Assembly (NCBI GenBank): GCA_964407695.1
Contig: CAYOWQ010000001.1
Coordinates: 372,001 to 436,000 of the forward strand
DNA: 64,000 bases
Origin: CAYOWQ01 sp964407695
GTDB taxonomy: Bacteria > Planctomycetota > Phycisphaerae > Phycisphaerales > SM1A02
Reading direction: 5' to 3'
Part shown: in pieces, positions 36,528-46,130 of the stretch
Numbering within the stretch: the first letter of the stretch is position 1
Layout of the letters: every line of letters begins with the position of its first letter
Program-made: the position numbers and the translations under genes
The notes under the pieces: generated by a model
The model's database searches: none
Told to the model about the DNA's origin: nothing
What the model saw: only the letters and a program-made list of their open reading frames with translations

Positions 36528-36556
36528 CTGACGCATGAACTCCATCCTCCTAGCAT
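36528..36556 (+). promoter_or_regulatory. Candidate promoter of nadA
   Basis: CTGACG (36528-36533), a 17-bp spacer and TAGCAT (36551-36556). It predicts a leader of about 15 nt before the nadA ATG at 36578, without a Shine-Dalgarno sequence. Confidence 0.45.
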
Positions 36557-36577
36557 CCGTACTAGGCGCGATAGATC

Positions 36578-37789
36578 ATGCTCTGGCAACCTTCCATCCC
36601 CGACGAATACCTCGCCCTCTCCGATGAGCAGTTGGCTGATCGCATTAATTCGCAACGAGTGGTGCTGGGCCGGCAACTGCTCATCCTCGGCCACCATTAC
36701 CAGCAGGACGAGGTGATTCGTCATGCCGACCTCACCGGAGACAGTCTGAAGCTCAGCCAGCTCGCCGCGGCCGAAGCGCCGCGACGAGGCGCAAAATACA
36801 TCGTCTTCTGCGGGGTGCATTTCATGGCCGAGACGGCCGACATTCTGACTCCGGACGATGTGGAGGTGATCCTTCCGGATCTTTCAGCAGGTTGTTCCAT
36901 GGCAGACATGGCTGCCTACGACGATGCCGTAGAGGCGTGGGAGGTCATCACTCGTGCCATGAGCGCGACTGGTGGTGGAACGCTGATTCCGATTACCTAT
37001 GTCAATTCTTCCGCCGCGGTGAAGGCATTCGTGGGCGACCACGGCGGCGCCTGTTGCACCAGCTCGAACGCAGTGGAGGTGTTCGACTGGGCGCTGCGCG
37101 GCGGCGACTCTGGTGCGAATCCCGATTCAGTCAAGATTCTCTTCCTGCCGGATCAGCACCTTGGACGCAACACTGCGTCGAAGAAGGGATTCCTGACCGA
37201 GGTGGACGAAGCGAACGGCCGCGGCCCGACGCAGACCCGTGTCTGGAATCCCCGCGCGGATCACGGCGGCCTGAGCGATGACCAGATCCGTGATGCCAAG
37301 GTGCTTCTCTGGGCGGGTCATTGCAGTGTGCATAAGCTCTTCCGCCCGGAGCACGTCGATCAGGCTCGAGCTGCCTATGCCGACCGCGGCGGAATCACCG
37401 TGCTCGTTCATCCCGAGTGCTGCAAGGAAGTCGTTGACCGTGCTGACATGAACGGGTCCACGGAATACATCATTCGAACCATTGAGTCGGCGAAACCGGG
37501 TACCAACTGGGCCGTGGGAACGGAGGTTCACCTGGTGAACAGACTTTCACGTGCCGCGTCCGAACGGGGAGTTCATGCTCGTATCCTGAGCGAGTGCCAG
37601 TGCCTGTGCACGACGATGTATCGCATCGATCCCCAGCACCTCCTTTGGGTGCTCGACAATCTGGCCGTGGGCAAGGTGGTCAATCCGATTCGGGTGCATC
37701 CCGAAGCGAAACGGCTTGCAAAGCTCGCACTTCAGCGCATGCTATCGTGCACATCTCCCGAGCGGCGGGTTCCAGCGATGGTTGATTGA
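36578..37789 (+). CDS. nadA: Quinolinate synthase NadA
   Basis: A 403-residue NadA of the longer type. It condenses iminoaspartate with dihydroxyacetone phosphate to quinolinate in NAD synthesis, using a [4Fe-4S] cluster. The three conserved regions are visible: LILGHHYQQDEVI near the start, Cys106 in DLSAGCSMAD, Cys249 in WAGHCSVH, and the C-terminal Cys in ECQCLCTTM (Cys340, 342 or 344). VNSSAAVKA is the substrate-binding strand. nadB and nadC are not in the window. It is a cytoplasmic, oxygen-sensitive enzyme. The next gene starts 79 bp downstream. Confidence 0.96.
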   Translation: MLWQPSIPDEYLALSDEQLADRINSQRVVLGRQLLILGHHYQQDEVIRHADLTGDSLKLSQLAAAEAPRRGAKYIVFCGVHFMAETADILTPDDVEVILPDLSAGCSMADMAAYDDAVEAWEVITRAMSATGGGTLIPITYVNSSAAVKAFVGDHGGACCTSSNAVEVFDWALRGGDSGANPDSVKILFLPDQHLGRNTASKKGFLTEVDEANGRGPTQTRVWNPRADHGGLSDDQIRDAKVLLWAGHCSVHKLFRPEHVDQARAAYADRGGITVLVHPECCKEVVDRADMNGSTEYIIRTIESAKPGTNWAVGTEVHLVNRLSRAASERGVHARILSECQCLCTTMYRIDPQHLLWVLDNLAVGKVVNPIRVHPEAKRLAKLALQRMLSCTSPERRVPAMVD

Positions 37790-37868
37790 CTACACTTCCG
37801 TCCTGATTGGCACGTCCGGCCCATTTTGGCGTCGATCGTGCCGGATCGAACTCGTGAGCAATTGAGCC

Positions 37869-40800
37869 ATGGTAGAACAACAGACTAAGAAGCCCCGCTG
37901 GGGCCGCCGGATCATCCTGATTGTCGTGCTGATCGTGGGCCTCCTCATGACAGCGGTGGCCCTTGCGCCAACACTGGTCAGCGCTGGCGTCGGCAAGTCG
38001 TCCATCGTGGGGGTCATCAATGAGAACATCAACGGCACCGCGGATTACGCCAGGCTCAACGTGTCATGGTTCGGGAGCCAGTCCATTGAAAACCTCACGA
38101 TCATTGATACATCCGGAACGAAGGTGGTTGATATCAGTGCCCGGGCCGAAACCTCATTGATTTCGCTCCTGTCGGGGCTCGACCGGCTGGCCGTGTCGAT
38201 CAAGGGTTCAATCAATGCGACCTTGGAAGAGGACGGCTCGACCAACCTGACGGATCTTGCCGCAACACCGGGTGGCCCTCCCGCGGCCAAGCAGCAATCG
38301 ACATCGTCCGATGCCCTCCTGCCCGGAGGCATGGCGGTGGTGCTCGACGTTCAAGGATTGAACGTGTCTGTCGAAGTTGCGGATGGTCCGAAGGTGGAGA
38401 TCAACGATCTGCAGGGGAAGGCGGCGATAGAACCGGGGAACGCGATTACCGCTGACTTTACGGCAGGCACGCTGTATCGTGAGCAGCCCGGACAATTCAA
38501 ACTGTCAGCCAGGTCCAAAGGCGCTATCGACCGCCAGGGCCGACTCAACCTCAGCGGGGCCTCGCTTACGGTTGATGTTTCTCTGCAAAATGTCAAAGCT
38601 CCAGCCGGACCGGTCTCCGTCGACGTGAAGTCCTTGACCATCGGCGTGCAGAGCAATGATGTCACCCAGGACATTGATCTCTCCATTCTCGGGAGTGGGA
38701 TGATCGATGGTTCTGAGCCCAGCACGATTGACGGCGCGATCAAAGCGAGCAAGCTGCTGAAGTCGGATGGTTCCGTCGATTTTGACATCGGAAAGATGAC
38801 CGGCACACTTCAAGCTCGGGCACTTCCAACCGCTGTGGCCCAGCCGTTTCTCAAGGACACCTCGCTCATCCTGAGTCGGGATCTCGGGCCAACGATCGAC
38901 ATTGACGCGAACTTCGGGTCGGGCGAGGAGAAGGTCGTCACGCTCAAGGCGAGTGCGCAACAACTCACCGCCGAGATGGCGGCCGAGATCAATGCTGCGA
39001 CGCGCGCTGTGGAAGGATCAAAGCTTGCGATTTCTGCCAATGTACAGCCCGAAACCCTGAGGGCGATCGCGGGCATCGGAGCCGAGAGTCCGACGACCGT
39101 TCAGGTCAACTGCTCCGGATTCACGGTTCCACCGATGAATTCAGATGGTTCACTTGAGATCTCGAAGGCGGGCGGCACGGTACAGATCACCATTCCGGGT
39201 CGGACCCAGCTTCTGAATGAAGATGGGAAGCCGCTCGCCGAACTCGGCGACGTCTCCATCGACATTGATGCGCCTACTCTGGCCCAGACGATCGTTGTCA
39301 AGGCGAGTGCCGGCCTCGAGGGTGGTCACGTCAAGATCGATCAATCAGTCGCAAATCTGTTCAACGACGGGGGTCTCGTGGCCGAAGGCCAGATCGAGCT
39401 TTCCGGCGTTTCCGGCGATCGATTGGGACGATTCCTTCCCGATCAGGAGGAACTGATAGCGCAGTTGGTCAGCCAGCCGCTGGAGTTTCGCGCGACAACG
39501 GGCCTGGCGCCGAATGGCGACCTGAACGCAGCCATCAACGCCGATACCGGTCGTTTGAAGCTCTCTTTGAACGCGACTCGCCATGAGCAGCAAATCAAGC
39601 TCACCGACGCCAAGGCCTCGGCCGAACTGGTGCCGGAGCTTGTGGCAACCCTGCAGACCGAAGAATCGATCAAGCTGGGGCATGCGGCGACAGTGACCGT
39701 CCAGATTCCGGAGTGGTCTGTGTTGGAATCAAAACTCCGAGAAGGGAACCTTACAGGGAGCCCCATCCAACTCTCCTACCAATCAACCCCGATTCAGATC
39801 GTGAAAGCTCCTGGCGTCGCGTCGCCGGTCACCATTGAAGGGCTGGCCGGCGACCTGAATCTTGCGCTGGACGACAAGACGAACGTGAAGACGACAGGAG
39901 CTGCTCGCGTATTGGACAACTCCGGGACGGCGGCAACAGAGCTCAAATACGACGCGTCGGCCATCCGTACCGCCTCCTCGGCCGAGATGACCATCGACGC
40001 ACTCGTAACAGCCAATGACATCAACCTGGCCGCGATAGAGTCAATTCTTGGCCGTGCCGCGGGAGAACTTCAGAACCTCCTCGGTTCAACAGGCAAACTG
40101 ACCCTCGGGGTCTCGACGCCGAAACCTTCGGCATATGCAGCCAACGCGACCGTGGAATTCCCGCAGATGAAGGGCGAGATTCTCGCCAAGGCCGACGACC
40201 GCGAGATAACTGCGACAACGAAGGACCTGGTGCTGATCCTTCCACCGGACGCGGCCAATCGGTGGCTTGCTCCAGCCGATGGAAGCAAGGGCTGGACTAC
40301 GACTTCAACCGTGACCGTTCGACCGCAGATCGCGGCGCTCAGCGTTCCTCGGGCTATCGCATCTGGTGAATCGCTCGATTCCAGCAAGATCAACGTTGAT
40401 GCATCGATCGACGTAGAGCCATTGACCCTCGTCTCGGCGGATCAACTCAATATCGGCGTGCAGAGGCTGCAGGCGTCGGCGAAGTGCAGTGACTTGTCGA
40501 AGGGAGTCGACCTGTCGCTGAACCTGGCCGCGAGTTCGCCGGATATCGAGGCCAGGGATGTGCGGCTGAGCGGCAAGCTGACCGATCTGGTGGGGCCTGA
40601 TTCCAATTTTGCGATTGGTTCGGCCACGGCCGATCTGAAGGGAAGCGGCGCTGTGACGTTGCGGAAATCAGCATTGGAGAAGCTGCTGAATCCGTCACCA
40701 TCTTCAGGACCCGTCGACCCCGCGTCGAGGGTCGCCGTCGATTCCGATCTCACGCTGACGCCCGACATTCGCTCGCTCCGGCTGCCGTTCTCGCTGGCTT

Positions 40801-41957
40801 CCTCAGAGACGGTTGAGGCATCAAAGGTCAATGTCAATCTCGGGTTGACTGGTTCGCCTCTGCAGTTGAACTATGCCGATGGAAGCAGCCTGGGTGTGCG
40901 CGACCTCGCGATGAACATCTCATGCCCCGATCTTCGGCAGGGCGTCGATTTTTCGCTGACCAGCAATGCCACTGCCTCCGGCGCCAGTGCCGGGATGATT
41001 GAGATTCGCGGAGGCCTACGCGAACTTGTTACGGCCGACTCGAAGTGGTCTCAATCAGCGACGCTCGATCTCGATGGAAAGGTTCAGAACGTGCCCACGG
41101 CCCTCGCGGATCAGGCCCAGAACCTGAACGGCCTGCTGATTGCCGCCCTCGGCCCCACGATGAACGCCACCGCCAAAGCGCAGGCGCTTTCGAAGACGGG
41201 CGGCATGCTGGCGATGGACTTCCGGTCACAGAACGGATTTGTGGCAGCGCCGGTCATCTCGGCCCACGACGATGCGCTCTGGATCGAGGGCGAGCACGCC
41301 ATTACCGGCGAACTCGCCGTAACCAAGCCGCTTCGCGAACAACTTCTCTACAAGATCAATCCCATCCTGGCCGACATTCGGCAGACGGACCATCCGATCA
41401 AGCTGCTGGTGCGCAACGCATCGGTGCCGCTGGATGGGAATCCGGGACGGTTCAACGGTCAGATCGTGATCGATGTGGGGCCCGTGCAATTCGATGCAGG
41501 ATCCACGACACTTCAGCTGCTGGAATTGTTCAAACAGTCCAACAAGTCGACAATCGACGGCCTGATTGATCCCCTGACAATCAACATCGCCTCCGGTCAC
41601 GTGACCTACGACAATTTTGCCGTTCACATCGGCAAGAAATCGGGAGGGAACTGGGCCGCCGATCTAAAATTCGCCGGCGATATCAACCTGGCATCGAAGC
41701 CAGCTCACGTCAACTTCATTCGCACTCGCATCCCGGCGGACATCGCAACCAAGAGCATCAAGGAAGTGCCCGATATCGTGGGGCTCTTGGCCCTCGATCT
41801 CGAACTGCACGGCGACCTTGCCGACGCCGCGGGCAATCGCAAGGAGCTGGAACGACGAATCAAGCCCGCGCTCGATACCAAGGATCCGGCGAAGATCCTT
41901 GACGATCCCAAGGTCAAGGACGTGCTCGGGGACATCTTCAAGAAGATCACGAAGTAG
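37869..41957 (+). CDS. Giant AsmA-like envelope protein
   Basis: 1362 residues with one N-terminal membrane helix (about 14-36) and a very long, beta-rich extracytoplasmic body. The repeating short strands and the final region (VHIGKKSGGNWAADLKFAGD, then INLASKPAHVNFIRTRIPAD) fit the AsmA/DUF748-like class of proteins, which bridge inner and outer membranes and carry phospholipids. I see at least two related repeat units of about 145 residues, beginning near 831 (SGESLDSSKINVD) and 976 (SSETVEASKVNVN). The helix-rich C-terminus ends with KDVLGDIFKKITK. Length is unusual; no enzyme motif is visible. It follows nadA on the same strand and converges with the Nif3-like gene, 15 bp away. Confidence 0.75.
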   Translation: MVEQQTKKPRWGRRIILIVVLIVGLLMTAVALAPTLVSAGVGKSSIVGVINENINGTADYARLNVSWFGSQSIENLTIIDTSGTKVVDISARAETSLISLLSGLDRLAVSIKGSINATLEEDGSTNLTDLAATPGGPPAAKQQSTSSDALLPGGMAVVLDVQGLNVSVEVADGPKVEINDLQGKAAIEPGNAITADFTAGTLYREQPGQFKLSARSKGAIDRQGRLNLSGASLTVDVSLQNVKAPAGPVSVDVKSLTIGVQSNDVTQDIDLSILGSGMIDGSEPSTIDGAIKASKLLKSDGSVDFDIGKMTGTLQARALPTAVAQPFLKDTSLILSRDLGPTIDIDANFGSGEEKVVTLKASAQQLTAEMAAEINAATRAVEGSKLAISANVQPETLRAIAGIGAESPTTVQVNCSGFTVPPMNSDGSLEISKAGGTVQITIPGRTQLLNEDGKPLAELGDVSIDIDAPTLAQTIVVKASAGLEGGHVKIDQSVANLFNDGGLVAEGQIELSGVSGDRLGRFLPDQEELIAQLVSQPLEFRATTGLAPNGDLNAAINADTGRLKLSLNATRHEQQIKLTDAKASAELVPELVATLQTEESIKLGHAATVTVQIPEWSVLESKLREGNLTGSPIQLSYQSTPIQIVKAPGVASPVTIEGLAGDLNLALDDKTNVKTTGAARVLDNSGTAATELKYDASAIRTASSAEMTIDALVTANDINLAAIESILGRAAGELQNLLGSTGKLTLGVSTPKPSAYAANATVEFPQMKGEILAKADDREITATTKDLVLILPPDAANRWLAPADGSKGWTTTSTVTVRPQIAALSVPRAIASGESLDSSKINVDASIDVEPLTLVSADQLNIGVQRLQASAKCSDLSKGVDLSLNLAASSPDIEARDVRLSGKLTDLVGPDSNFAIGSATADLKGSGAVTLRKSALEKLLNPSPSSGPVDPASRVAVDSDLTLTPDIRSLRLPFSLASSETVEASKVNVNLGLTGSPLQLNYADGSSLGVRDLAMNISCPDLRQGVDFSLTSNATASGASAGMIEIRGGLRELVTADSKWSQSATLDLDGKVQNVPTALADQAQNLNGLLIAALGPTMNATAKAQALSKTGGMLAMDFRSQNGFVAAPVISAHDDALWIEGEHAITGELAVTKPLREQLLYKINPILADIRQTDHPIKLLVRNASVPLDGNPGRFNGQIVIDVGPVQFDAGSTTLQLLELFKQSNKSTIDGLIDPLTINIASGHVTYDNFAVHIGKKSGGNWAADLKFAGDINLASKPAHVNFIRTRIPADIATKSIKEVPDIVGLLALDLELHGDLADAAGNRKELERRIKPALDTKDPAKILDDPKVKDVLGDIFKKITK

Positions 41958-41972
41958 CAGACGACGATGGAT

Positions 41973-43124
41973 CTATTTGAGGCTCAGGGGATCGCGATCA
42001 GCCTTTGAGATCGAAATCGCGACATTGCCTCCGAGATGCTTGAGGAGGTGTTGCTTCAGGCGCGGCAAGTATGGTCGCTCGGTGTTGGTGTGACCTGCAA
42101 GGATGACATCGCAGCCTCTCGATCTGGCCCGCAGCACCTCGTGGTGGCGCATCTCGCCGGTGACAAACGCAGTGCAGCCAGCATGGATCGCCGCATCAAG
42201 GAGGCCCGATCCAGCGCCGGCACAGAAGCCGATGATCCGATGATTGGCGGTCGACAGGCTGCACTGGAGCGACTTGACTCCCAGGTGCCTCTTGACGCTC
42301 GCGATCAGGGAACGGCTGCCAATTGCCTTCCGAAGCGTGGCTATCCGTCCTCCCCCGCAACGGGGGTCTTGGTGGGTCGACAGCACATACACATCGATCG
42401 GTGCTTCTTCGTAGGGATGGGCTTGACGAATTGCGTCGACTGCCCCGGGGATTGCCGAGGCAGGGCAGACCATCTCCAGTCGAACCTCATCAACGCGTTC
42501 CAATCGACCCGACTTGCCTACCGCGGGATTGGCTCCCGATCCGCCATAGAAAGTTCCGGTTCCCGAAATCTCAAACGAACAGAGGGCGTAACGCCCGATG
42601 CGACCCGCACCGGCTCGGTCGAGTGCCTCGCGAAGCGCATTGACCGAGTCCCGTGGGCAGAAGGTGACGAGTTTGCGATCTGCAGCTCCTTGATCCGTGA
42701 TACACGGCTGGAGCGGCCTGACAACCTCCGGATCTACCGATTCAGCCAGAAAATCGTTGAGACCGCCTGGTGCTGCATCGAGGGCTGTATGCGGGCTGTA
42801 GATGGCAGCCCCGACTGAAGCCACCTTCCACGCAGCACCCTCAGGCCCCGGTCCGTCAACGAGCCGATGGACTGGCCGAAAAATCGGCGGGTGATAGGCC
42901 ACGATGAAATCGGCACTTTTCTGAACAGCCTCGGACGCGACCTCGGCGGTAAGGTCGATGGTCAACATCAACCGCCTTACGGCCGAGTCAGGAGATCCCA
43001 CAAGAAGTCCGACATTGTCCCATTCCTCGGCAAGTGAAGGAGGTGCTAGGCTCTCCAGGCCCGCAACGACATCTGCGGCCGTAACCGGTGCAGCCATTCT
43101 TCGACGCGATTGGCGCTGTGGCAT
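41973..43124 (-). CDS. Nif3-like dinuclear metal-centre protein
   Basis: 383 residues. The two halves of the Nif3 domain are visible: WDNVGLLVGSPD and FIVAYHPPIFRPVHRL near the start, and TGEMRHHEVLRARSRGCDVILAG-like and HTNTERPYL at the end (metal ligands His and Glu). Between them is the PII-like insert (VCPASAIPGAVDAIRQAHPYEEAPIDVY) of the long YqfO type. It forms a hexameric toroid with a two-metal site; the biological reaction is uncertain. TAACGT lies 6 nt before the ATG at 43124, suggesting a leaderless mRNA. A second in-frame ATG at 43097 (MAAPVTAADVV) is an alternative start. Confidence 0.93.
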   Translation of the reverse strand: MPQRQSRRRMAAPVTAADVVAGLESLAPPSLAEEWDNVGLLVGSPDSAVRRLMLTIDLTAEVASEAVQKSADFIVAYHPPIFRPVHRLVDGPGPEGAAWKVASVGAAIYSPHTALDAAPGGLNDFLAESVDPEVVRPLQPCITDQGAADRKLVTFCPRDSVNALREALDRAGAGRIGRYALCSFEISGTGTFYGGSGANPAVGKSGRLERVDEVRLEMVCPASAIPGAVDAIRQAHPYEEAPIDVYVLSTHQDPRCGGGRIATLRKAIGSRSLIASVKRHLGVKSLQCSLSTANHRIIGFCAGAGSGLLDAAIHAGCTAFVTGEMRHHEVLRARSRGCDVILAGHTNTERPYLPRLKQHLLKHLGGNVAISISKADRDPLSLK

Positions 43125-43308
43125 GGATGCACGTTATCCGAGACCCGGGCCGTTGGGAGGATGTGCGGTCCGGAAAGCAATCTTGCGCAAATTTCACCAT
43201 CTCTAAGGCCGATAGATACGAAGTCGTCGATAATCCCCCATGGCCCTATCATGGGCCAGGTGGGGCCATTGGAGGGCCCGCCTCGTGAAGGACAAGCAGG
43301 AGGAGCCT

Positions 43309-44757
43309 GTGAGCGATAAGGAACTTCAGGACCGTCCCGGTCTGGTTTCCAAACGCGTCAAGAATCGAACGAGCGAGGAAGAGACAGCCGTCAAGCATTT
43401 TGTGCTTGATACGAACGTGCTGCTTCACAATCCGAACTCGATCTACATGTTCGAGGAGCACACCGTCGTCATTCCGTTGACGGTGATCGAAGAACTCGAC
43501 AAGTTCAAGAAGAACAACGACGAAACCGGCCGCAATGCCCGGCAGGTGATTCGCGAGATCGACCGCTTGCGGGCCAATGGGGCCCTGTTTCAGGGGGTCG
43601 TCTGGAACGAAGATGGCGGCATGTTGCGCGTGGATCGGTGCGACCGGAACATTCCGTTCGTGCTTGATCTCGATGTCAGCGACAATCGCATTCTGGCCGT
43701 AGCGCACGCGATCCACTCGCAGGGCAAACGCACCATCTTCATCTCCAAGGACATCAACGCCCGGGTGAAGTGCGATGCGCTGGGAATCCCGGCGGAGGAT
43801 TTTGAAGCGGATCGGGTCGATACCGACTGGCTTTACACCGGGTCAGCATCCATTCGCGTTCCCGGCGAGTTGATTGATGATCTCTACAACGAGCGACAAC
43901 TGCCGCTTGACCGGATCTCCGACTATCTCACAGCGCCGTCCCCTACGAACGGTCCGGTGCGGTTCGACCCGGTGCCGAACCAGTTTCTGCTGATGACCAA
44001 CGAAGCGGACGATTCACACACGGGGCTTGCCCGGGTGCTGGCCGACACCGGGCATCTCGTGCCTGTCTCGGGTCCGCGCAAGCCGGTCTTCGGAATCATG
44101 GCGAGGAACCTGCAACAGACGATGGCGATGGATCTGCTTCTGGACGACGAGATTCGCCTCGTCACGCTCATCGGTCCGGCCGGAACCGGCAAGACTCTTC
44201 TGGCGATGGCTGCCGGCATGCAGAAGGTGATGAAGGAGGAGCACTTCGACAAGCTGCTCGTTGCCCGCCCGATCATGCCTCTTGGGCGTGATATCGGCTA
44301 TCTGCCCGGCGACAAGGACGAGAAGCTGACGATGTGGATGCAGCCCATCTTCGACAACATGGCCTATCTGCTCTCCACCCGCGGAAGCCACCTCAACGAC
44401 GCCGAAAGCCGCTCCACTGAGCAGCGCATCGATCAGATGCTCGCCAGCGGCAAGGTGGTCATGGAACCGTTGACCTACATACGCGGCCGGTCGATCCCGC
44501 ACCAGTTCATGGTTGTCGACGAGGCCCAGAATTTGTCGCCGCATGAAGTGAAGACGATCGTCTCCCGCGTGGGTGATGGCACGAAGATTGTCCTTTGCGG
44601 CGATATCGGGCAGATCGACAATCCGTACCTGGATGCGTCGAGCAACGGCTTGAGTCACCTGATCGACCGGATGAAAGGCCAGCGATTGTGCGGCCATGTC
44701 ACCCTGACCAAGACCGAGCGATCCGACCTCGCCAGCCTTGCCGCAGAAATCCTTTAG
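43309..44757 (+). CDS. PhoH-like ATPase with N-terminal PIN domain
   Basis: 482 residues from the GTG at 43309, which has AGGAGG (43298-43303) 5 bp upstream. A longer frame from the ATG at 43240 adds an Arg/Trp-rich leader and overlaps a likely promoter, so it is rejected. Residues 30-160 form a PIN nuclease domain (HFVLDTNVLLHN with the first acidic residue, and VVIPLTVIEELDKFK). The PhoH ATPase follows, with Walker A GPAGTGKT (289-296) and Walker B FMVVDEAQN. PIN-PhoH proteins act as RNA helicase/nucleases in RNA quality control. It is followed 64 bp later by mutY. Confidence 0.95.
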   Translation: MSDKELQDRPGLVSKRVKNRTSEEETAVKHFVLDTNVLLHNPNSIYMFEEHTVVIPLTVIEELDKFKKNNDETGRNARQVIREIDRLRANGALFQGVVWNEDGGMLRVDRCDRNIPFVLDLDVSDNRILAVAHAIHSQGKRTIFISKDINARVKCDALGIPAEDFEADRVDTDWLYTGSASIRVPGELIDDLYNERQLPLDRISDYLTAPSPTNGPVRFDPVPNQFLLMTNEADDSHTGLARVLADTGHLVPVSGPRKPVFGIMARNLQQTMAMDLLLDDEIRLVTLIGPAGTGKTLLAMAAGMQKVMKEEHFDKLLVARPIMPLGRDIGYLPGDKDEKLTMWMQPIFDNMAYLLSTRGSHLNDAESRSTEQRIDQMLASGKVVMEPLTYIRGRSIPHQFMVVDEAQNLSPHEVKTIVSRVGDGTKIVLCGDIGQIDNPYLDASSNGLSHLIDRMKGQRLCGHVTLTKTERSDLASLAAEIL

Positions 44758-44809
44758 CGGTGCAGGCGGAGGCGGCGAACTCAGGTGCGTGAGAGGTCTG
44801 GCGCTCGGC

Positions 44810-44815
44810 TAAGCT
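44810..44815 (+). promoter_or_regulatory. -10 element TAAGCT immediately before mutY
   Basis: TAAGCT ends 6 nt before the GTG start of mutY at 44822 and no Shine-Dalgarno is present, so the transcript should begin at the start codon. The -35 region is weak. Confidence 0.5.
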
Positions 44816-44821
44816 GTTGCG

Positions 44822-45910
44822 GTGTCACGAAAGGTCTTGAAATCGGCCAATCCTTCGGCGGCGACGTGCGCGCAACTTGTGGAGTCTTGGTTTCTTCTCA
44901 ACGCTCGTGACCTTCCCTGGCGACGCAAACGATCCGGCTACCGGGCCCTGGTCAGCGAGATCATGCTGCAACAGACCCAGGTTGCACGAGTCGAACCCGC
45001 CTTCAACGCCTTCTTGAGAAGGTTTCCAAGCGTGGGAGCTCTGGCCCGGGCTGAGGAATTAGAAGTCCTGGCCGCATGGGCTGGCCTTGGGTATTACCGC
45101 CGGGCCCGCCATCTGCATCAAGCCGCGAAGGCAATTGTGGAGCGACATCGGGGCAAGGTTCCATCCACATTCGCCGAACTCAAGGGCCTGTCCGGCGTGG
45201 GCAACTATACCGCCGGGGCTATTGCGTCGATCGTCTTCGATGAAAGGGTGGCCGCAGTTGATGGAAACGTTCACCGCGTTCTCTCTCGGGTCTATGGGCT
45301 CCGCCGACCTGCATCCGAGACCGGCGCCATGCGCCGGGTGCGGGAGTTGGCCCAGACTTGGGTTGATCATTCCCGGTCTCCATCGCAGCTCAACGAGGGG
45401 CTCATGGAGCTCGGCGCCACGGTCTGTACGCCCCGCGGGCCATCATGCTCCGGATGCCCCTTGAGGGATCAGTGTCAGGCTCGCAGGTCCGGCCATCCTG
45501 AGCGCTACCCCAGCCCGAAGTCCGCCGTTGCGAGGCAACGATGGGTACACCATGTCGTTGTGATGGTTTCGAATGGGAGAGTACTGATGCAGTGCCGTCC
45601 CGTCTCCGGGATGTGGGCCGGGATGTTTCAGCCACTCACCGTGGAGTCAGCACGGCCGCTTCGGACAAAGGAACTTCAATCGGCGGTACCGCTCGCCATA
45701 CGGAAATTGGTCCAGCGAGAATTGATTGTGCATCAGACCACGCATCGGGAAATTGAGTTTCGCGTTTACACGGCCGAAACCTCCGCAGCCGACCGATCCT
45801 GGCCTACGGTCGAGGCGGCCCTGAGACTGCCGCTGAGCAACCCCCACCGCAGAATTCTTCAACAATGGGCGGCCGGGAAACCAAGGGAAATCCGTCGGTC
45901 CCGAAAATAA
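44822..45910 (+). CDS. mutY: A/G-specific adenine glycosylase MutY
   Basis: 362 residues, normal MutY length, starting at GTG. The catalytic Glu46 (SEIMLQQTQV) and Asp147 (VDGNVHRVLSR) are in place, the helix-hairpin-helix is LKGLSGVGNYTAGAIAS, and the [4Fe-4S] ligands follow the exact C-x6-C-x2-C-x5-C spacing in CTPRGPSCSGCPLRDQC. The C-terminal NUDIX-like domain (WVHHVVVMVSNGRVLM onward) recognises 8-oxoguanine. It removes adenine mispaired with 8-oxoG. It is probably leaderless and is followed by a terminator at 46040. Confidence 0.97.
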   Translation: MSRKVLKSANPSAATCAQLVESWFLLNARDLPWRRKRSGYRALVSEIMLQQTQVARVEPAFNAFLRRFPSVGALARAEELEVLAAWAGLGYYRRARHLHQAAKAIVERHRGKVPSTFAELKGLSGVGNYTAGAIASIVFDERVAAVDGNVHRVLSRVYGLRRPASETGAMRRVRELAQTWVDHSRSPSQLNEGLMELGATVCTPRGPSCSGCPLRDQCQARRSGHPERYPSPKSAVARQRWVHHVVVMVSNGRVLMQCRPVSGMWAGMFQPLTVESARPLRTKELQSAVPLAIRKLVQRELIVHQTTHREIEFRVYTAETSAADRSWPTVEAALRLPLSNPHRRILQQWAAGKPREIRRSRK

Positions 45911-46039
45911 TTCGGTCCCCGTGGAACCAGTTGCAGGAGGCCGCCGTATAGAAGATCGGCGTCTGATTGCTTTCGAAATCTGACTACAGACCTGAATTCC
46001 TGTTCTCCTCCTCAGTTCCCTGCCCTCCGGGCGGGGGAA

Positions 46040-46104
46040 GCATTCGGCCGGTTGGTGCGGCGGCCCCCCACAACGTCGCACTGAGCCGGCCGATATGCTT
46101 TTTT
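46040..46104 (+). terminator. Terminator downstream of mutY
   Basis: Arms GCATTCGGCCGG (46040-46051) and CCGGCCGATATGC (46086-46098) pair with a single-base bulge and are followed by TTTTTT. The loop contains a further GTGCG/CGCAC pairing, so the hairpin is long and branched. It acts on the plus strand, about 130 bp after mutY. Confidence 0.75.
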
Positions 46105-46130
46105 GAGCTGCCTTCAAACTCAATTTCAGT

